A DNA stretch of 64,000 nucleotides. Source: SVQP01 sp045594705 (GTDB taxonomy: Bacteria; Bacillota; Clostridia; Oscillospirales; CAG-272). The notes under the pieces are model-generated. The model worked only from the letters and a program-made list of their open reading frames with translations, was not told the DNA's origin and did no database searches. Shown piece by piece: positions 41,901 to 50,980 of the stretch. The position numbers and the translations under genes were made by a program. Position 1 is the first letter of the stretch, and every line of letters starts with the position of its first letter. The stretch is taken from contig JAZNZB010000020.1 of assembly GCA_045594705.1 (NCBI GenBank), forward strand, positions 4,455-68,454, given 5' to 3'.

Positions 41901-42559
41901 TTACCCGCTTCCTTTTCCAGAGGGCCGACCTGTGCCTGCACCTCGGAAAATACGTCCATGATACGAACCATATTTTCCTCAGCCTTGGCCAGCTTTCTCT
42001 CCGCCTCGTTTTTCTTATGGCGGTACTTGGCAATACCCGAGGCGTCCTCAAAGGTGCTGCGTCGCTCGTCACTCTTACGGGATACCATTTCGGCAATACG
42101 ACCCTGACCGATGATGGAATAACCGTCTCGGCCAATACCCGTATTCATGAAAAGCTCGTAAATATCGCGCAGTCTGACCGCACGGCGGTTGATAAAATAT
42201 TCACTCTCACCCTGACGGAAATAACGTCTTGTGACAGTTACCTCGTCGTAGGGGCAGTCCAATCGTGCAAAGTCCCCCGTGTTGTCAAAGGTCACCGATA
42301 CCTCGGCATAGCCCATGGGACGACGGCTGTCCGCACCGCCGAAAATGACGTCCTCCATCTTGGTACCGCGCAGGGATTTGGACGAGATCTCGCCCAGTAC
42401 CCAACGCATTGCGTCCGCAATGTTGGACTTGCCGCTTCCGTTGGGGCCGACGATGACGGTCACGCCCGCCTGCTCGCCCACCAGGCCGTTGTCAAAGACC
42501 AGCTTGGTTCTGTCCGGGAAGGACTTAAAGCCTTGCAATTCAATCGATTTTAAGTACAA
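38906..42559 (-). CDS. smc: Chromosome segregation protein SMC
   Basis: A 1217-aa SMC ATPase, core of condensin with ScpA and ScpB (both encoded at 57.6-59.1 kb). Walker A GPNGSGKSN near residue 38; long coiled coils; hinge about 520-680 (YGPLSKVVSVDEKYVTAIE...GSFTGGS); ABC signature LSGGEQAFIGVALFFAIL near 1111 and Walker B/D-loop FCILDESEAALDEVNV. The initiation codon is TTG at 42559 with AAGGAG 8 nt upstream; no ATG is available in the right place. It overlaps the radical-SAM gene by 10 bp. Confidence 0.96.
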   Translation of the reverse strand: MYLKSIELQGFKSFPDRTKLVFDNGLVGEQAGVTVIVGPNGSGKSNIADAMRWVLGEISSKSLRGTKMEDVIFGGADSRRPMGYAEVSVTFDNTGDFARLDCPYDEVTVTRRYFRQGESEYFINRRAVRLRDIYELFMNTGIGRDGYSIIGQGRIAEMVSRKSDERRSTFEDASGIAKYRHKKNEAERKLAKAEENMVRIMDVFSEVQAQVGPLEKEAGKAKRAIELMDSKKRADVSLWLYDTERFRNEIGVAEDALKHSAFDLQTAEESLQAMEKQNDRLFEASQSNKMASEQLLTQIREQTQENHTLDSEFRVTESNIAHTKELIEATSSSMVLSQKNMADEQAACGEHSARILALGEQNAKLEKEQADIADEIRTTRARIAVLEADIATALSDIREAEAEATDIRVRISVLENAKNSGSDRNSDILADMETYERALEALAKQSADKQKTIADYQKAIDEANAEIEEYNKKLTALNSSYGELSEQLSAGILRRDSARQRIQTFKHMEESFEGYANSVRYVMNRYAEGKITAYGGAPCGKIYGPLSKVVSVDEKYVTAIETALGANLQHIVVDDEETAKAAMYALKKGEAGRATFFPLTSMRASTPTPEMRDASGYRGYIAVADTLLDCDEKFRGVVSSLIGRTLIFDTIDNATAMAKALKYRVRVVTLDGQQINMGGSFTGGSVRQGSGVLGRAAEIKKLEETATACQKEIDKLQKQIDSLKQDIGDTTDDKASCEDRRELLGVLMSTESAQLEQINAKMDANNTLLEKMRADYEQIIAMSERYEEDLAVLQADERSAANMVKEITALRQKKDEQRLDLEDHVADLNDRMTAVIIKISETAKDTETEHTLLGVCRTRVDMYAEEIRASRERIISLEDMIEGYTVFQADNRQKYAAGQEKLQELNAKRAGIESDTMDFEKKLNEMNNRMREKMNQKEIIFREYTKCENKLANLRDELDKLSSKLWDDYEMTRADAIALGYPAITPETRREMVALQTECRNKLRAIGHVDLGAVEKYQDVKKRYDEMNEQITDLEKSRAETLKIIAELEAEMKAVFVESFNQINENFGRVFAELFGGGSAELSLSDPENILESGIEIKAAPPGKIIKNLMQLSGGEQAFIGVALFFAILKVNPTPFCILDESEAALDEVNVERLAQYIKKYTVGTQFIMITHRRGTMAAATRLYGVTMPEHGISKVLTLDVNDIEKQKESNWDGIFG

Positions 42560-43578
42560 TGTTCCGTCTCCTTTTCTTGTAATGTCGGAACGGTACAGTC
42601 CGCAGCCACAAGGCGCAGCCCCTGTCCGAATTCCGCTCGGAGTCGCAAAAGATTCTGCCTGTGCTGACCGATCGCAACCGACAGCTCACGGGCAGGAATA
42701 TATATTGTCTGCACGGCTGCGTCTGCGCCCGGCAGCAATTCTCTGAGTTTTTGGTAGTAAAGCTCACCGCGCACCATCTCTCCAATAGCGGGATGATTTG
42801 CGCCCGCAACGGCACACGCGGGATCGGACAAATTGTCCGAGGCACAAAGACCGATGCGGATCACGGGCACGCTGTTCGCTTCAAAGACGCGCAGCACCGC
42901 AGCACTGCGACACACCGCCTGCTCGGCAGAAAGCGGCGTATACGCCCCGCTCCGCATCATCGCGCACAATTCGGTGTCGGCAAAGACTACCGTGGGATAG
43001 ATACGTGCACCGCGCACGCCAAGCTCGCACAGTGCCCTCGCCGTTTGTACCTCGCTCTCTTCGGTGCTGCCCGGCAGACCGATCATCATCTGCCCGACCA
43101 CGTCATAGCCCGCATCCGACAGCATACGGCAAGCCTTTGCTGCGCTCTCTGCGTCATGTCCGCGCCCCGAGGCTGCAAGCACCGCGTCTTCCATGCTCTG
43201 CACGCCAAGCTCGACCGTACGCACACTGTAACGCGCAAGAATTTCCATGATCTCCTCTGAGATATAGTCGGGTCTTGTGGACATGCGAATGCCCACCACG
43301 CGCGCCTTGCCCGCAAGAGGCTCTTGCACATACCGCTCAGCCACGTCCAGAAGATAGACCATCAGATCGTGATCTATGCCTGTAAACGACCCACCGAAAT
43401 AGGCAATCTCGGCCGTATCGTTCTCGCATGTCGTGGCAAGAGCGGCCGTGATCTGCGCGTCCACACCTGCAGGATCAAAGCTCTGTGCACCCGAAATACT
43501 GCGCTGATTGCAAAATACGCAGGTATGCGGGCAGCCGAGATGCGGGATGAAGATCGGGATATTTAAGTGTCGGCTCAT
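42550..43578 (-). CDS. Radical SAM protein (Elp3-like family)
   Basis: A 342-aa radical SAM enzyme. The cluster-binding motif is CPHTCVFC (C-x3-C-x2-C, near residue 16), followed by AYFGGSFTGID, GIRMSTRPDYI, TVELGVQSMEDAVL and VGQMMIGLPGSTEESE, which resemble the Elp3/coproporphyrinogen-type core. The C-terminus contains YIPARELSVAIGQHRQNLLRL. In Clostridia this gene commonly lies between rnc and smc and is annotated only as radical SAM; the substrate is unknown, with RNA modification an inference. It overlaps rnc by 4 bp (ATGA). Confidence 0.9.
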   Translation of the reverse strand: MSRHLNIPIFIPHLGCPHTCVFCNQRSISGAQSFDPAGVDAQITAALATTCENDTAEIAYFGGSFTGIDHDLMVYLLDVAERYVQEPLAGKARVVGIRMSTRPDYISEEIMEILARYSVRTVELGVQSMEDAVLAASGRGHDAESAAKACRMLSDAGYDVVGQMMIGLPGSTEESEVQTARALCELGVRGARIYPTVVFADTELCAMMRSGAYTPLSAEQAVCRSAAVLRVFEANSVPVIRIGLCASDNLSDPACAVAGANHPAIGEMVRGELYYQKLRELLPGADAAVQTIYIPARELSVAIGQHRQNLLRLRAEFGQGLRLVAADCTVPTLQEKETEHCT

Positions 43579-44306
43579 GGCTGTACGCCAAACAGCTCCA
43601 GTGCCTGACGCGCGGCGCTTTGCTCCGCACGGCGCTTGGACTGGCCTTGGCCGCGGCCGATCACGTTGGAATTGAGCCGTGCCTCGACCGTAAAGGTCTT
43701 TTGGTGATCGGGGCCACTCTCGCCAACCGTAACGTATTCCAAAAAGTCGCCCTCAGTCTGTTGCACAAACTGCTGAAGCAGCGTTTTATAGTCTCGGCTG
43801 CCTGCATTGCCGGCATTGGCGATTTCTCTTTGAATAAAGGGCAAAAGCAGCTCGTTCACGCAAGCAAAGCCGCGCTCTCCCGCGTCCAGATAGATCGCGG
43901 CCAGCAGGGCCTCAAAGGCATCAGCAAGGATGGACCTGCGCTCTCTGCCGCGGTTCTTTTCCTCGCCCACACCCAAAAGCAGGTAATCACCAAGATGAAT
44001 TTCATCGGCATATGAAGAAAGCGCACGCTCACAAACAAGCTCTGCGCGCATACGCGTCAGTTCACCCTCGGCGAGATCGGAATAAACAGAATACAGATAG
44101 CGGCTGACCACCAGCGAAAGCACCGAATCGCCCAAAAATTCCAGACGCTCGTTGCAAAGCAGGTGATGATGCTTGTCCCCTTGCTCATTGGAATATGAGG
44201 AATGCGTCAGTGCTCTTTGCAGATATTGGGGATTTGTAAAACGGTATCCCAACGACTCTTCCAGCTGTATATAGGGTCTGGGATAGCTGTTCACAGGGTT
44301 GTTCAT
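43575..44306 (-). CDS. rnc: Ribonuclease III
   Basis: A 243-aa RNase III, the double-strand-specific endonuclease for rRNA and mRNA processing. The catalytic signature is NERLEFLGDSVLSLVVSRYL (about residues 52-71); the second acidic site is DAFEALLAAIYLD; the dsRNA-binding domain is at about 165-240 (DYKTLLQQFVQQ...AEQSAARQALELFG). AAAGGA precedes the ATG. Its presence matters for the hairpin arrays described elsewhere, which could be substrates (inference). Confidence 0.96.
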   Translation of the reverse strand: MNNPVNSYPRPYIQLEESLGYRFTNPQYLQRALTHSSYSNEQGDKHHHLLCNERLEFLGDSVLSLVVSRYLYSVYSDLAEGELTRMRAELVCERALSSYADEIHLGDYLLLGVGEEKNRGRERRSILADAFEALLAAIYLDAGERGFACVNELLLPFIQREIANAGNAGSRDYKTLLQQFVQQTEGDFLEYVTVGESGPDHQKTFTVEARLNSNVIGRGQGQSKRRAEQSAARQALELFGVQP

Positions 44307-44330
44307 AGGGGTCCTTTCCCTGCCGCGGGA

Positions 44331-45662
44331 TCACTGATTGATCTCGGGCAGTAATTCTTGGATGGTAGCCATGGCAGTCTCAGCGATCACCGCATTTCTG
44401 GCTGCTTTGCCACCCTTGACCTTTTTCTCGGGCATCTGAATGATGCCGAAGTTGGCGTTCATGGGCACAAACGAGCCCACGCTGCCGTTCTGCACGTAAA
44501 GTGCCATTGCTCCCGTCATAGTAGTTCTGGGCAGCATGAGCGGTTGCATGCCTCTTGCGCGTCTTGATGCGTTGATACCCGCAACAAGTCCGGAGGCAGC
44601 TGATTCCACGTAGCCCTCCACGCCGGTCATCTGCCCCGCGAAATACACGTTGGGGTGGGACAGCATGGAATAATCTGCACAAAGCAGGCCGGGAGAATTC
44701 AGATATGTATTACGGTGCATGACACCGTAGCGCAAGAATTCCGCATTTTCAAGTCCGGGGATCAGGCGGAACACGCGACGCTGCTCCGGGAAGGTCAGGT
44801 GCGTCTGGAAGCCCACCAGGTTATACATGGTGCCCTCCTTGTTCTCCTTGCGCAGCTGCACCACCGCAAAGGATTCCTTTCCTACGCGCGGGTCGATCAG
44901 ACCCACGGGCTTGAGAGGCCCGTAGCGCAGTGTATCATAGCCGCGGCGCGCCATGACCTCTACGGGCATGCAGCCCTCAAACACCGTCAGATCCTTCTGG
45001 GTCTCGCGGTCAAATTCCTTGAGTGCCGCCTCCTCTGCCGAGACAAGCGCTCTATAAAAGGCGTCGTATTGCTCGCGCGTCATGGGGCAGTTGATATAGT
45101 CCGCGTCTCCCTTGTCATAGCGGGAGGCAAAAAACGCAATATCCATATTGATGCTTTCCGCATCCACGATGGGTGCGGCTGCGTCAAAGAAGTGCAATCC
45201 GCCGCAGCCAAGCTCATCACGAATATAGGCGGCCATAAGATCACTGGTCAAAGGTCCCGTGGCAATGACCGTCACACCGTCGTCGGGCAAGCAATCGCAC
45301 TCAGCCTCGATCACCTCAATATTCGGGTGATTACGGATATGATCGGTAATGTACTCGGAAAACAGCACTCTGTCCACGGCCAGTGCCGAGCCTGCGGGCA
45401 CGCGCGTCGCGTCCGCTGCCTGCATGATCAGCGAATTCATGGCGCGCATCTCCTCTTTGAGCAGGCCGACTGCATTGGACGTTGCATCCGAGCGCAACGA
45501 GTTGGAGCAGACCAGCTCGCCAAAGGTGGGCGCATGGTGCGCGGGGGTGTACTTGATCGGCTTCATCTCATAGAGCCTGACCCTGACTCCGCGCTCGGCA
45601 GCCTGCCATGCAGCCTCACTGCCTGCAAGTCCTGCACCGAGGATCGAAATATATTCTGCCAT
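44331..45662 (-). CDS. trmFO: Methylenetetrahydrofolate-tRNA-(uracil-5-)-methyltransferase
   Basis: A 443-aa FAD- and folate-dependent enzyme that makes m5U54 in the T loop of tRNA. Visible: the dinucleotide fold ISILGAGLAGSEAAWQAAERG, RLYEMKP, GELVCSNSLRSD, PTREQYDAF-like CPMTREQYDAFYRAL, FEGCMPVEVMARRG, FAGQMTGVEGYVESAASGL and the C-terminal ANFGIIQM. Its ATG shares one base with the topA stop (TAATG). Confidence 0.97.
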   Translation of the reverse strand: MAEYISILGAGLAGSEAAWQAAERGVRVRLYEMKPIKYTPAHHAPTFGELVCSNSLRSDATSNAVGLLKEEMRAMNSLIMQAADATRVPAGSALAVDRVLFSEYITDHIRNHPNIEVIEAECDCLPDDGVTVIATGPLTSDLMAAYIRDELGCGGLHFFDAAAPIVDAESINMDIAFFASRYDKGDADYINCPMTREQYDAFYRALVSAEEAALKEFDRETQKDLTVFEGCMPVEVMARRGYDTLRYGPLKPVGLIDPRVGKESFAVVQLRKENKEGTMYNLVGFQTHLTFPEQRRVFRLIPGLENAEFLRYGVMHRNTYLNSPGLLCADYSMLSHPNVYFAGQMTGVEGYVESAASGLVAGINASRRARGMQPLMLPRTTMTGAMALYVQNGSVGSFVPMNANFGIIQMPEKKVKGGKAARNAVIAETAMATIQELLPEINQ

Positions 45663-47959
45663 TATGCCTCAACCTCGCCGGTCATTTCCTTTTCTGTTGC
45701 CTCTCTTGTGTATCCGCAGGCCTTATCGTGGCAAACGATGAGCGCCTTGCCCTTCTTGCGGAACAGCGTGCCGCCGCAGCTCGGGCACTTCTCTGCTACG
45801 GGCATATCCCAGGACGAAAAATCACAAGTGGGATACTTCTCACAGCTGTAGAACACGGTCTTATTTCTGCCGTATTTCATGACCACCTTGCTTGCACACT
45901 TGGGACAAGGAACACCAATATCCTTGGTTCTGGGCTTGGTGAATGCACAGGTGGGATAGTTTGCACATGCGTAGAAGCTGCCGTATCTGCCCGAGCGCAG
46001 CACCATATCGCCGCCGCACTTCTCGCACTTGAAATCGGCCACCACGACCTTCTTCTCGCTCTGTTCGCCCTCTGCCTTTTCGGTAGACTTGCCCCCGTTG
46101 AGCGGCTTGGTATTCTTACAGGTGGGATAGTTGGGGCAAGCGGCAAACTTGCCAAATCGACCGTTCTTGACGATCATGGTCGCCCCGCACTTGTCGCAGA
46201 TGATATCGGTCTTTTCCACGGGCAGCTCGTAGCTTGTATCCGCAAGTGCCTTTTCTGCACTTTCCAGCTGACCCGAAAAATCCTTCCAGAACTTTTCAAG
46301 CACGCTGTTCATCTCGGTGCTTCCCTTTTCGATCGAGTCGAGATCACTTTCCATGCGAGCGGTAAAGCGGTAGTCCACGATCGAGTGGAAATTGTCCTCC
46401 ATGAGCTTGGTCGTCACCTCACCGTAAGCGGTGGGAAGCAGAGACTTACCATCACGGGACACATAATTTTTTGAAATATTTGCAATGATGGTCGGATAGG
46501 TGGAGGGGCGTCCGATGCCCATTTCCTCCAGGTTCTTGACCAGCGTTGCCTCGGTATAGCGAGCAGGGGGCTCGGTGAAATGGCACGCGGGAACGACCTC
46601 GTCGCTGCTCCACGCCTGCCCCTTCTGCATATCGGGCAGACGGATGTCGCTCATCTGATCGGGGTCATTTTCGTCCGCCTTTTCGTCGGTAGCCTCCTCG
46701 TACATGACCATATAGCCGGGGAATGTCACGGTATAGCCGCCCGTGCGGAAGATATAGCCCTGGCAGGTAAAGTCCACGCTCAGAGTTGCCAGCTCTGCGG
46801 ACTGCATCTGGCTTGCAACAAATCTTTCCCAGATCAGCTTGTAAAGGCGGTACTGGTCGGGAGTCAGATATTTGCGGATCTTGGCAGGCTCCAGATCAAC
46901 CTTGGTCGGACGGATGGCTTCGTGTGCATCCTGCGCGCCCGCCTTGACCTTGTAGGTTCTGGGGGTTGCGGGACAGTACTGCTCACCGTACTTGCCTGCG
47001 ATATATGCCAGTGCTGCGCCCTGTGCCTCCTCGGAGATACGCAAGGAGTCGGTACGCATATAAGAGATCAGACCCTGTGCGCCGCCGTTTTCCGAGCCGA
47101 CGTTGATACCCTCGTAAAGCTCCTGCGCCACGCGCATGATTCTCTGAGACTGGAAGCCCAGCTTACGCGAAGCCTCCTGCATCATGGTCGAGGTGGTAAA
47201 GGGCGGTGCGGGTGCCTTATGTCTGGTGGCACGCTTGACGTCTGCAACCGTGAAGATCTTTCCCTGTACGGCATCCACAACCGTCTTTGCCTCTGTCTGA
47301 GAGGTCAGCTTGACCTTGCCGTTTTGGTCACCCCAGAAGCGGGCCAGCACTCCCGCACCCTGCTCGGTATGCAGATGCGCCGCAATGGTCCAGTATTCCT
47401 CGGGCACAAATGCACGGATCTCGTTTTCTCTTTCCACGATCATCTTGGTCGCAACGCTCTGTACGCGGCCTGCGGAAAGACCGGGCTTCACGTTCTTCCA
47501 GAGTAAGGGGCTGATCTTATAGCCCACGATTCTGTCCACGATGCGGCGCGCTCTTTGCGAATCGACCAGATCCATATCGATTTGTCTGGGCTGCTTGATG
47601 GCTGCCTTGACTGCGGTCTTGGTGACCTCGTTGAAGGTCACACGCTGGGTCTTTTCCACGGGAATGCCCAAAACTGCCGCAAGATGCCAGGAGATGGCCT
47701 CGCCCTCACGGTCAGGGTCGGTTGCAAGAAACACCTTGGATGCATGCTTGGCTTCCTTACGGATCTCCTTGATCAAGTCTCCCTTGCCGCGCACGTTGAT
47801 GTAGTGGGCGTCAAAGCCGTTTTCAATATCCACGGCCAGCGTGCTCTTGGGCAGGTCACGCACGTGCCCCTTGGAGGCAATGACCTTATAGTTAGAACCA
47901 AGGTAGCCCTTGATGGTTGTTGCTTTGGAGGGTGACTCCACAATTACCAGATTTGCCAT
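45662..47959 (-). CDS. topA: DNA topoisomerase I
   Basis: A 765-aa type IA topoisomerase that relaxes negative supercoils. TOPRIM domain at the N-terminus (VIVESPSKATTIKGYLG...FLATDPDREGEAISWHL), the active-site Tyr in GLISYMRTDSLRIS near residue 300, GRPSTYPTI, and four C-terminal zinc-ribbon modules (CDKCGATM, CEKCGGDM, CPKCASKV, CPSCGGTL with their CPNYPTC-type second halves). The ribosome site AAAGGAAA is rather far from the ATG. Confidence 0.97.
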   Translation of the reverse strand: MANLVIVESPSKATTIKGYLGSNYKVIASKGHVRDLPKSTLAVDIENGFDAHYINVRGKGDLIKEIRKEAKHASKVFLATDPDREGEAISWHLAAVLGIPVEKTQRVTFNEVTKTAVKAAIKQPRQIDMDLVDSQRARRIVDRIVGYKISPLLWKNVKPGLSAGRVQSVATKMIVERENEIRAFVPEEYWTIAAHLHTEQGAGVLARFWGDQNGKVKLTSQTEAKTVVDAVQGKIFTVADVKRATRHKAPAPPFTTSTMMQEASRKLGFQSQRIMRVAQELYEGINVGSENGGAQGLISYMRTDSLRISEEAQGAALAYIAGKYGEQYCPATPRTYKVKAGAQDAHEAIRPTKVDLEPAKIRKYLTPDQYRLYKLIWERFVASQMQSAELATLSVDFTCQGYIFRTGGYTVTFPGYMVMYEEATDEKADENDPDQMSDIRLPDMQKGQAWSSDEVVPACHFTEPPARYTEATLVKNLEEMGIGRPSTYPTIIANISKNYVSRDGKSLLPTAYGEVTTKLMEDNFHSIVDYRFTARMESDLDSIEKGSTEMNSVLEKFWKDFSGQLESAEKALADTSYELPVEKTDIICDKCGATMIVKNGRFGKFAACPNYPTCKNTKPLNGGKSTEKAEGEQSEKKVVVADFKCEKCGGDMVLRSGRYGSFYACANYPTCAFTKPRTKDIGVPCPKCASKVVMKYGRNKTVFYSCEKYPTCDFSSWDMPVAEKCPSCGGTLFRKKGKALIVCHDKACGYTREATEKEMTGEVEA

Positions 47960-48010
47960 AAAACTATCTATTTTCCTTTCCGTAAACGGTATATTATTTT
48001 CGAAGTGAGA

Positions 48011-49318
48011 TTATTTGCGCACGTAAAGTCCGCCGGGCAGAGACTGCAGAAGACCCTTGATCTCAAACATGGTCAGCGCGGTCATGACCTCGTGCGTGGG
48101 GTATCCGCAGCGTACCAGCCAATCGGCCGAGATCGCCTTATCCAGCGGAATTTGCGCGAACATGTCGCGCTGCTTTTGAGAAAACGCCTCCAGAGCCTTG
48201 GCGGAATCGTCCTGCCTTACTTGCGGCTCGGGCGCATTCTGCCCGGTTTCGGATTTGGGTTCGGGTTTGGGTTCGGGTTTGGTTACCTTTTTCTCTCGCA
48301 CCTGCTCATCTCGCACCTGCTTGACGCTCTTGGCGGGTACTCCGACGGCGGGCAAGCCGACGCCATACCGCGCAAAGACTGCGGGATCGGGATCGGAACG
48401 CTCCTGCGCACGCATCAATCTTGCGCTGTCCACGCTGTCGCGATACAGGAACGCGTAATTCTGGAGCACGTCACGCGCACCCAGTACAACGGCTGCACCG
48501 TCACGGATGAGCTGATTGGTGCCCGAGGTGTTGGGATCACCTACGTTGCCGGGAACGGCGTAAATATCCTTTCCCTGCGCAATGGCTTCCCTTGCGGTGA
48601 TCAGAGCACCGCTGCCAAGATCGGCTTCAACCACCACAGTCCCCGCGCCAAGGCCGCTGATAATACGGTTGCGCAGCGGAAAATGGTAGCCTCTTGGCGG
48701 AGTGGAGGGCGGGAATTCGGTGATGACCAGGCCACGCTCCGCAATTGCGTGCATCAGCCTGTCATGCTGACGGGGATACGGCACGTCAATACCGCAGCCC
48801 AATACCGCAACGGTACATCCCTTGGCCGAAAGTGCACCCACGGCACACGCTGCGTCCACACCGAGTGCCATACCGCTGACGATCACAACGCCCGTGCTTG
48901 CCAGCTCATAGGCTATTCTATACGCCATTTCCTTGCCATATTCACTCATATTGCGCGTGCCCACCATGCTGATGAACAGCTGCTTTTCAAAATCGGGCAG
49001 CTTGCCCTTATAATACAGCACACACGGCGGTGCCTTGATGGCACGCAACGTAGAGGGATAGGAGGAATCGGCATAGCACAGAATCCCCACACCGCTCTTC
49101 TGACAAAACTCCAAAATGCCGTACGCCTCGTCCAAGGACTTATTGCACAGCCTTCCCTTGAAGCTGTCGCTGATGTCCAGCGTGTCGATCTCGCTGTCCT
49201 CTGCTCTGAAAAGCGCATACGCGGAGCCGAACTGCTCAAGCAGCGACACGTATTCGGAATTGGCAATACCGGCGCAAAGCGACAGCCACACCGAGAATAA
49301 TGTTTCGTCTCTGTTCAT
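48011..49318 (-). CDS. dprA: DNA processing protein DprA
   Basis: A 435-aa DprA/Smf, which loads RecA on incoming single-stranded DNA during transformation. N-terminal SAM-like part, then the Rossmann-like core VGTRNMSEYGKEMAYRIAYEL, IVSGMALGVDAAC, VLGCGIDVPYP, YHFPLRNRIISGL, VVVEADLGSGALITAREA, VPGNVGDPNTSGTNQLIRDGA, and a C-terminal winged helix (ISADWLVRCGYPTHEVMTALTMFEIKGLL). The link before the winged helix is a long charged spacer with KPEP repeats. ATG at 49318 is chosen for AAAGGAG; a start at 49336 has none. Confidence 0.95.
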   Translation of the reverse strand: MNRDETLFSVWLSLCAGIANSEYVSLLEQFGSAYALFRAEDSEIDTLDISDSFKGRLCNKSLDEAYGILEFCQKSGVGILCYADSSYPSTLRAIKAPPCVLYYKGKLPDFEKQLFISMVGTRNMSEYGKEMAYRIAYELASTGVVIVSGMALGVDAACAVGALSAKGCTVAVLGCGIDVPYPRQHDRLMHAIAERGLVITEFPPSTPPRGYHFPLRNRIISGLGAGTVVVEADLGSGALITAREAIAQGKDIYAVPGNVGDPNTSGTNQLIRDGAAVVLGARDVLQNYAFLYRDSVDSARLMRAQERSDPDPAVFARYGVGLPAVGVPAKSVKQVRDEQVREKKVTKPEPKPEPKSETGQNAPEPQVRQDDSAKALEAFSQKQRDMFAQIPLDKAISADWLVRCGYPTHEVMTALTMFEIKGLLQSLPGGLYVRK

Positions 49319-49343
49319 ACAATCGACTCCTTTCATTTTCTGA

Positions 49344-50198
49344 TCAATTGCCTCTTGTCATTTCCCACATCAGCACAGAGGCTGCGACCGATGCGTTGAG
49401 AGATTCGGCATTTCCTGCCATGGGGATATAGACCTTTTCACAGCACGCCTGCAGCATAAGGGAAGAAAGACCGTGTCCCTCATTGCCGATCACGACACAA
49501 TCCGTGCGATCAAAGGCAAAGCTTCCAAGCTGCTTTGCATGCTCATCCAGAGCTGCCGCATATACGCGTCTGCCCTTGCTTTGCAGAATTTCAACCGCCG
49601 CGGGCAGGTCGTCCACGCGCAGAATCCTCTGAGAGAACAGCGTACCCATCGCGCCACGCAGCGTTTTGGGATTATACAGATCAGCACAGTCACCGCTCAA
49701 GATCAACCACTCAATCCCAAAGGCAAATGCGGTACGCACCACCGTGCCCACGTTGCCCGGGTCCCTGAGCGACTCGCACAGTAAAATCCTGCCGCTCTCG
49801 GGAGAAGCCAGCTGCAAAAGATCCTCCCTGCTACTATTTATTGTAGCGATTTTATGAAATTTGTCAATATACTTTGCTACACATATGATGCCCTCGGGTG
49901 CATTTTCGTCCGAAATTTTGAGAAAAAGATCGTGCGAAAGCGTCAAAATCCGGGCGTTTGCAGCGTCAAGCCCAAAGCCGTACAACGCCTTGGCCTTGCT
50001 ATCCACCGCCTCGGTAAGCGTCACATCCAGCAAAATAAACGCTATCTCCACGCCTCGCAAAATAGCCTCGCAGTATAGCTTGACACCGTCAAAACGCAGT
50101 AATTTTTCGCTCTCGCGGTGCTTTTTTTCCTGTAGCTTAGCTGCCAGAGTGACGTATCTGTTTTGTCTGGACGTGATGATCATGGGGGTCTGATCCAT
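49344..50198 (-). CDS. TrmH-family (SPOUT) RNA methyltransferase
   Basis: A 284-aa SpoU/TrmH-type 2'-O-methyltransferase. An N-terminal substrate-binding domain (ITSRQNRYVTLAAKLQEKKHRESEKLLRFDG) is followed by the SPOUT motifs: LLCESLRDPGNVGTVVRTAFAFGI, VVIGNEGHGLS and VYIPMAGNAESLNASVAASVLMWEM. It methylates rRNA or tRNA; the exact site is not readable. ATG at 50198 has GGAGG upstream. Often found near rplT-rpmI-infC in Firmicutes. Confidence 0.93.
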   Translation of the reverse strand: MDQTPMIITSRQNRYVTLAAKLQEKKHRESEKLLRFDGVKLYCEAILRGVEIAFILLDVTLTEAVDSKAKALYGFGLDAANARILTLSHDLFLKISDENAPEGIICVAKYIDKFHKIATINSSREDLLQLASPESGRILLCESLRDPGNVGTVVRTAFAFGIEWLILSGDCADLYNPKTLRGAMGTLFSQRILRVDDLPAAVEILQSKGRRVYAAALDEHAKQLGSFAFDRTDCVVIGNEGHGLSSLMLQACCEKVYIPMAGNAESLNASVAASVLMWEMTRGN

Positions 50199-50248
50199 CA
50201 AAAAAACCTCCGTTTTCAAGTGTTTTTTCCACACCATTAAATGCAACA

Positions 50249-50279
50249 GGGGATGCCTGCGTCACGCGCGGGCATCCCC
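50249..50279 (-). terminator. Hairpin after rplT
   Basis: GGGGATGCC/GGCATCCCC arms with inner GCG/CGC, 9 bp after the L20 stop. No U-run follows on the minus strand, so read-through into the trmH-like gene is likely; it may set relative expression. Confidence 0.5.
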
Positions 50280-50288
50280 AATATGCAA

Positions 50289-50642
50289 TTACAGAGCAGC
50301 CTTAGCCTGCTCGCACAGAGCGGTGAATGCAGCGGGATCGCTGATTGCGATCTCAGACAGCATCTTTCTGTTCAGGGTTACGTTAGCCTTCTTCAGACCG
50401 TTCATGAAGGTGGAGTAGTTCATGCCGTTTGCCTTGCAAGCTGCGGAAATTCTGGTGATCCACAGACGACGGAAGTCTCTCTTCTTCATCTTTCTGCCGG
50501 CGAATGCGTAGTTGCCGGACTTCATGACTGCTTGCTTAGCCATCTTGAAGTGCTTGGATTTTGCACCCCAGTAGCCCTTTGCAGCCTTCAGAATTTTATT
50601 TCTTCTCTTACGCGCCATCATCGCGCCCTTAACTCTTGCCAT
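50289..50642 (-). CDS. rplT: 50S ribosomal protein L20
   Basis: A 117-aa L20, an early 23S rRNA assembly protein and, in Firmicutes, the autoregulator of the infC operon. Typical sequence: MARVKGAMMARKRRNKILKAAKGYWG, FAGRKMKKRDFRRLWITRISAACK, NGMNYSTFMNGLKKANV. GAAGGAGG precedes the ATG. Confidence 0.98.
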   Translation of the reverse strand: MARVKGAMMARKRRNKILKAAKGYWGAKSKHFKMAKQAVMKSGNYAFAGRKMKKRDFRRLWITRISAACKANGMNYSTFMNGLKKANVTLNRKMLSEIAISDPAAFTALCEQAKAAL

Positions 50643-50674
50643 TTTCTTATCCTCCTTCTGCTAATTTCTTCCGA

Positions 50675-50872
50675 TTACTTCTGAATCAGTTCTCTGATGT
50701 TTGCAGCGACCTTTGCGCTTGCGATGGTTGCACCGGTGCGCAGATGTCTCTTTCTCTTCTGATCCTTGATGCCAAGCTTGTGGCGGTGGTGGCTGTGGTT
50801 CATCTTAACCTTGCCGGTTCCGGTAACGGAAAATCTCTTAGCCGAAGCCTTATGTGTCTTAACCTTTCCCAT
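50675..50872 (-). CDS. rpmI: 50S ribosomal protein L35
   Basis: A 65-aa L35 (MGKVKTHKASAKRFSVTGTG, ...KRKRHLRTGATIA). The start at 50872 is preceded by AAAAGGAG; a longer frame upstream to 50941 is not needed. Second gene of the infC operon. Confidence 0.97.
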   Translation of the reverse strand: MGKVKTHKASAKRFSVTGTGKVKMNHSHHRHKLGIKDQKRKRHLRTGATIASAKVAANIRELIQK

Positions 50873-50980
50873 TTTACTTTTTCTCCTTTTCAATTTTGAT
50901 TGGCGTGCCTTTGGCACTATCATTTTTCCCTCGGGGCGCAATGGAAAGGGCGCACCTTCGGGCTAATAAAATGAACAATG

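Noticed and set aside
39851..42553. A 900-codon plus-strand frame lying opposite smc
   Set aside because: It is antisense to a certain gene, has no ribosome site, and its His/Gly/Val-rich product is typical of the shadow frame caused by GC-biased third positions. Similar long shadow frames lie opposite the solute-binding genes and lysA.
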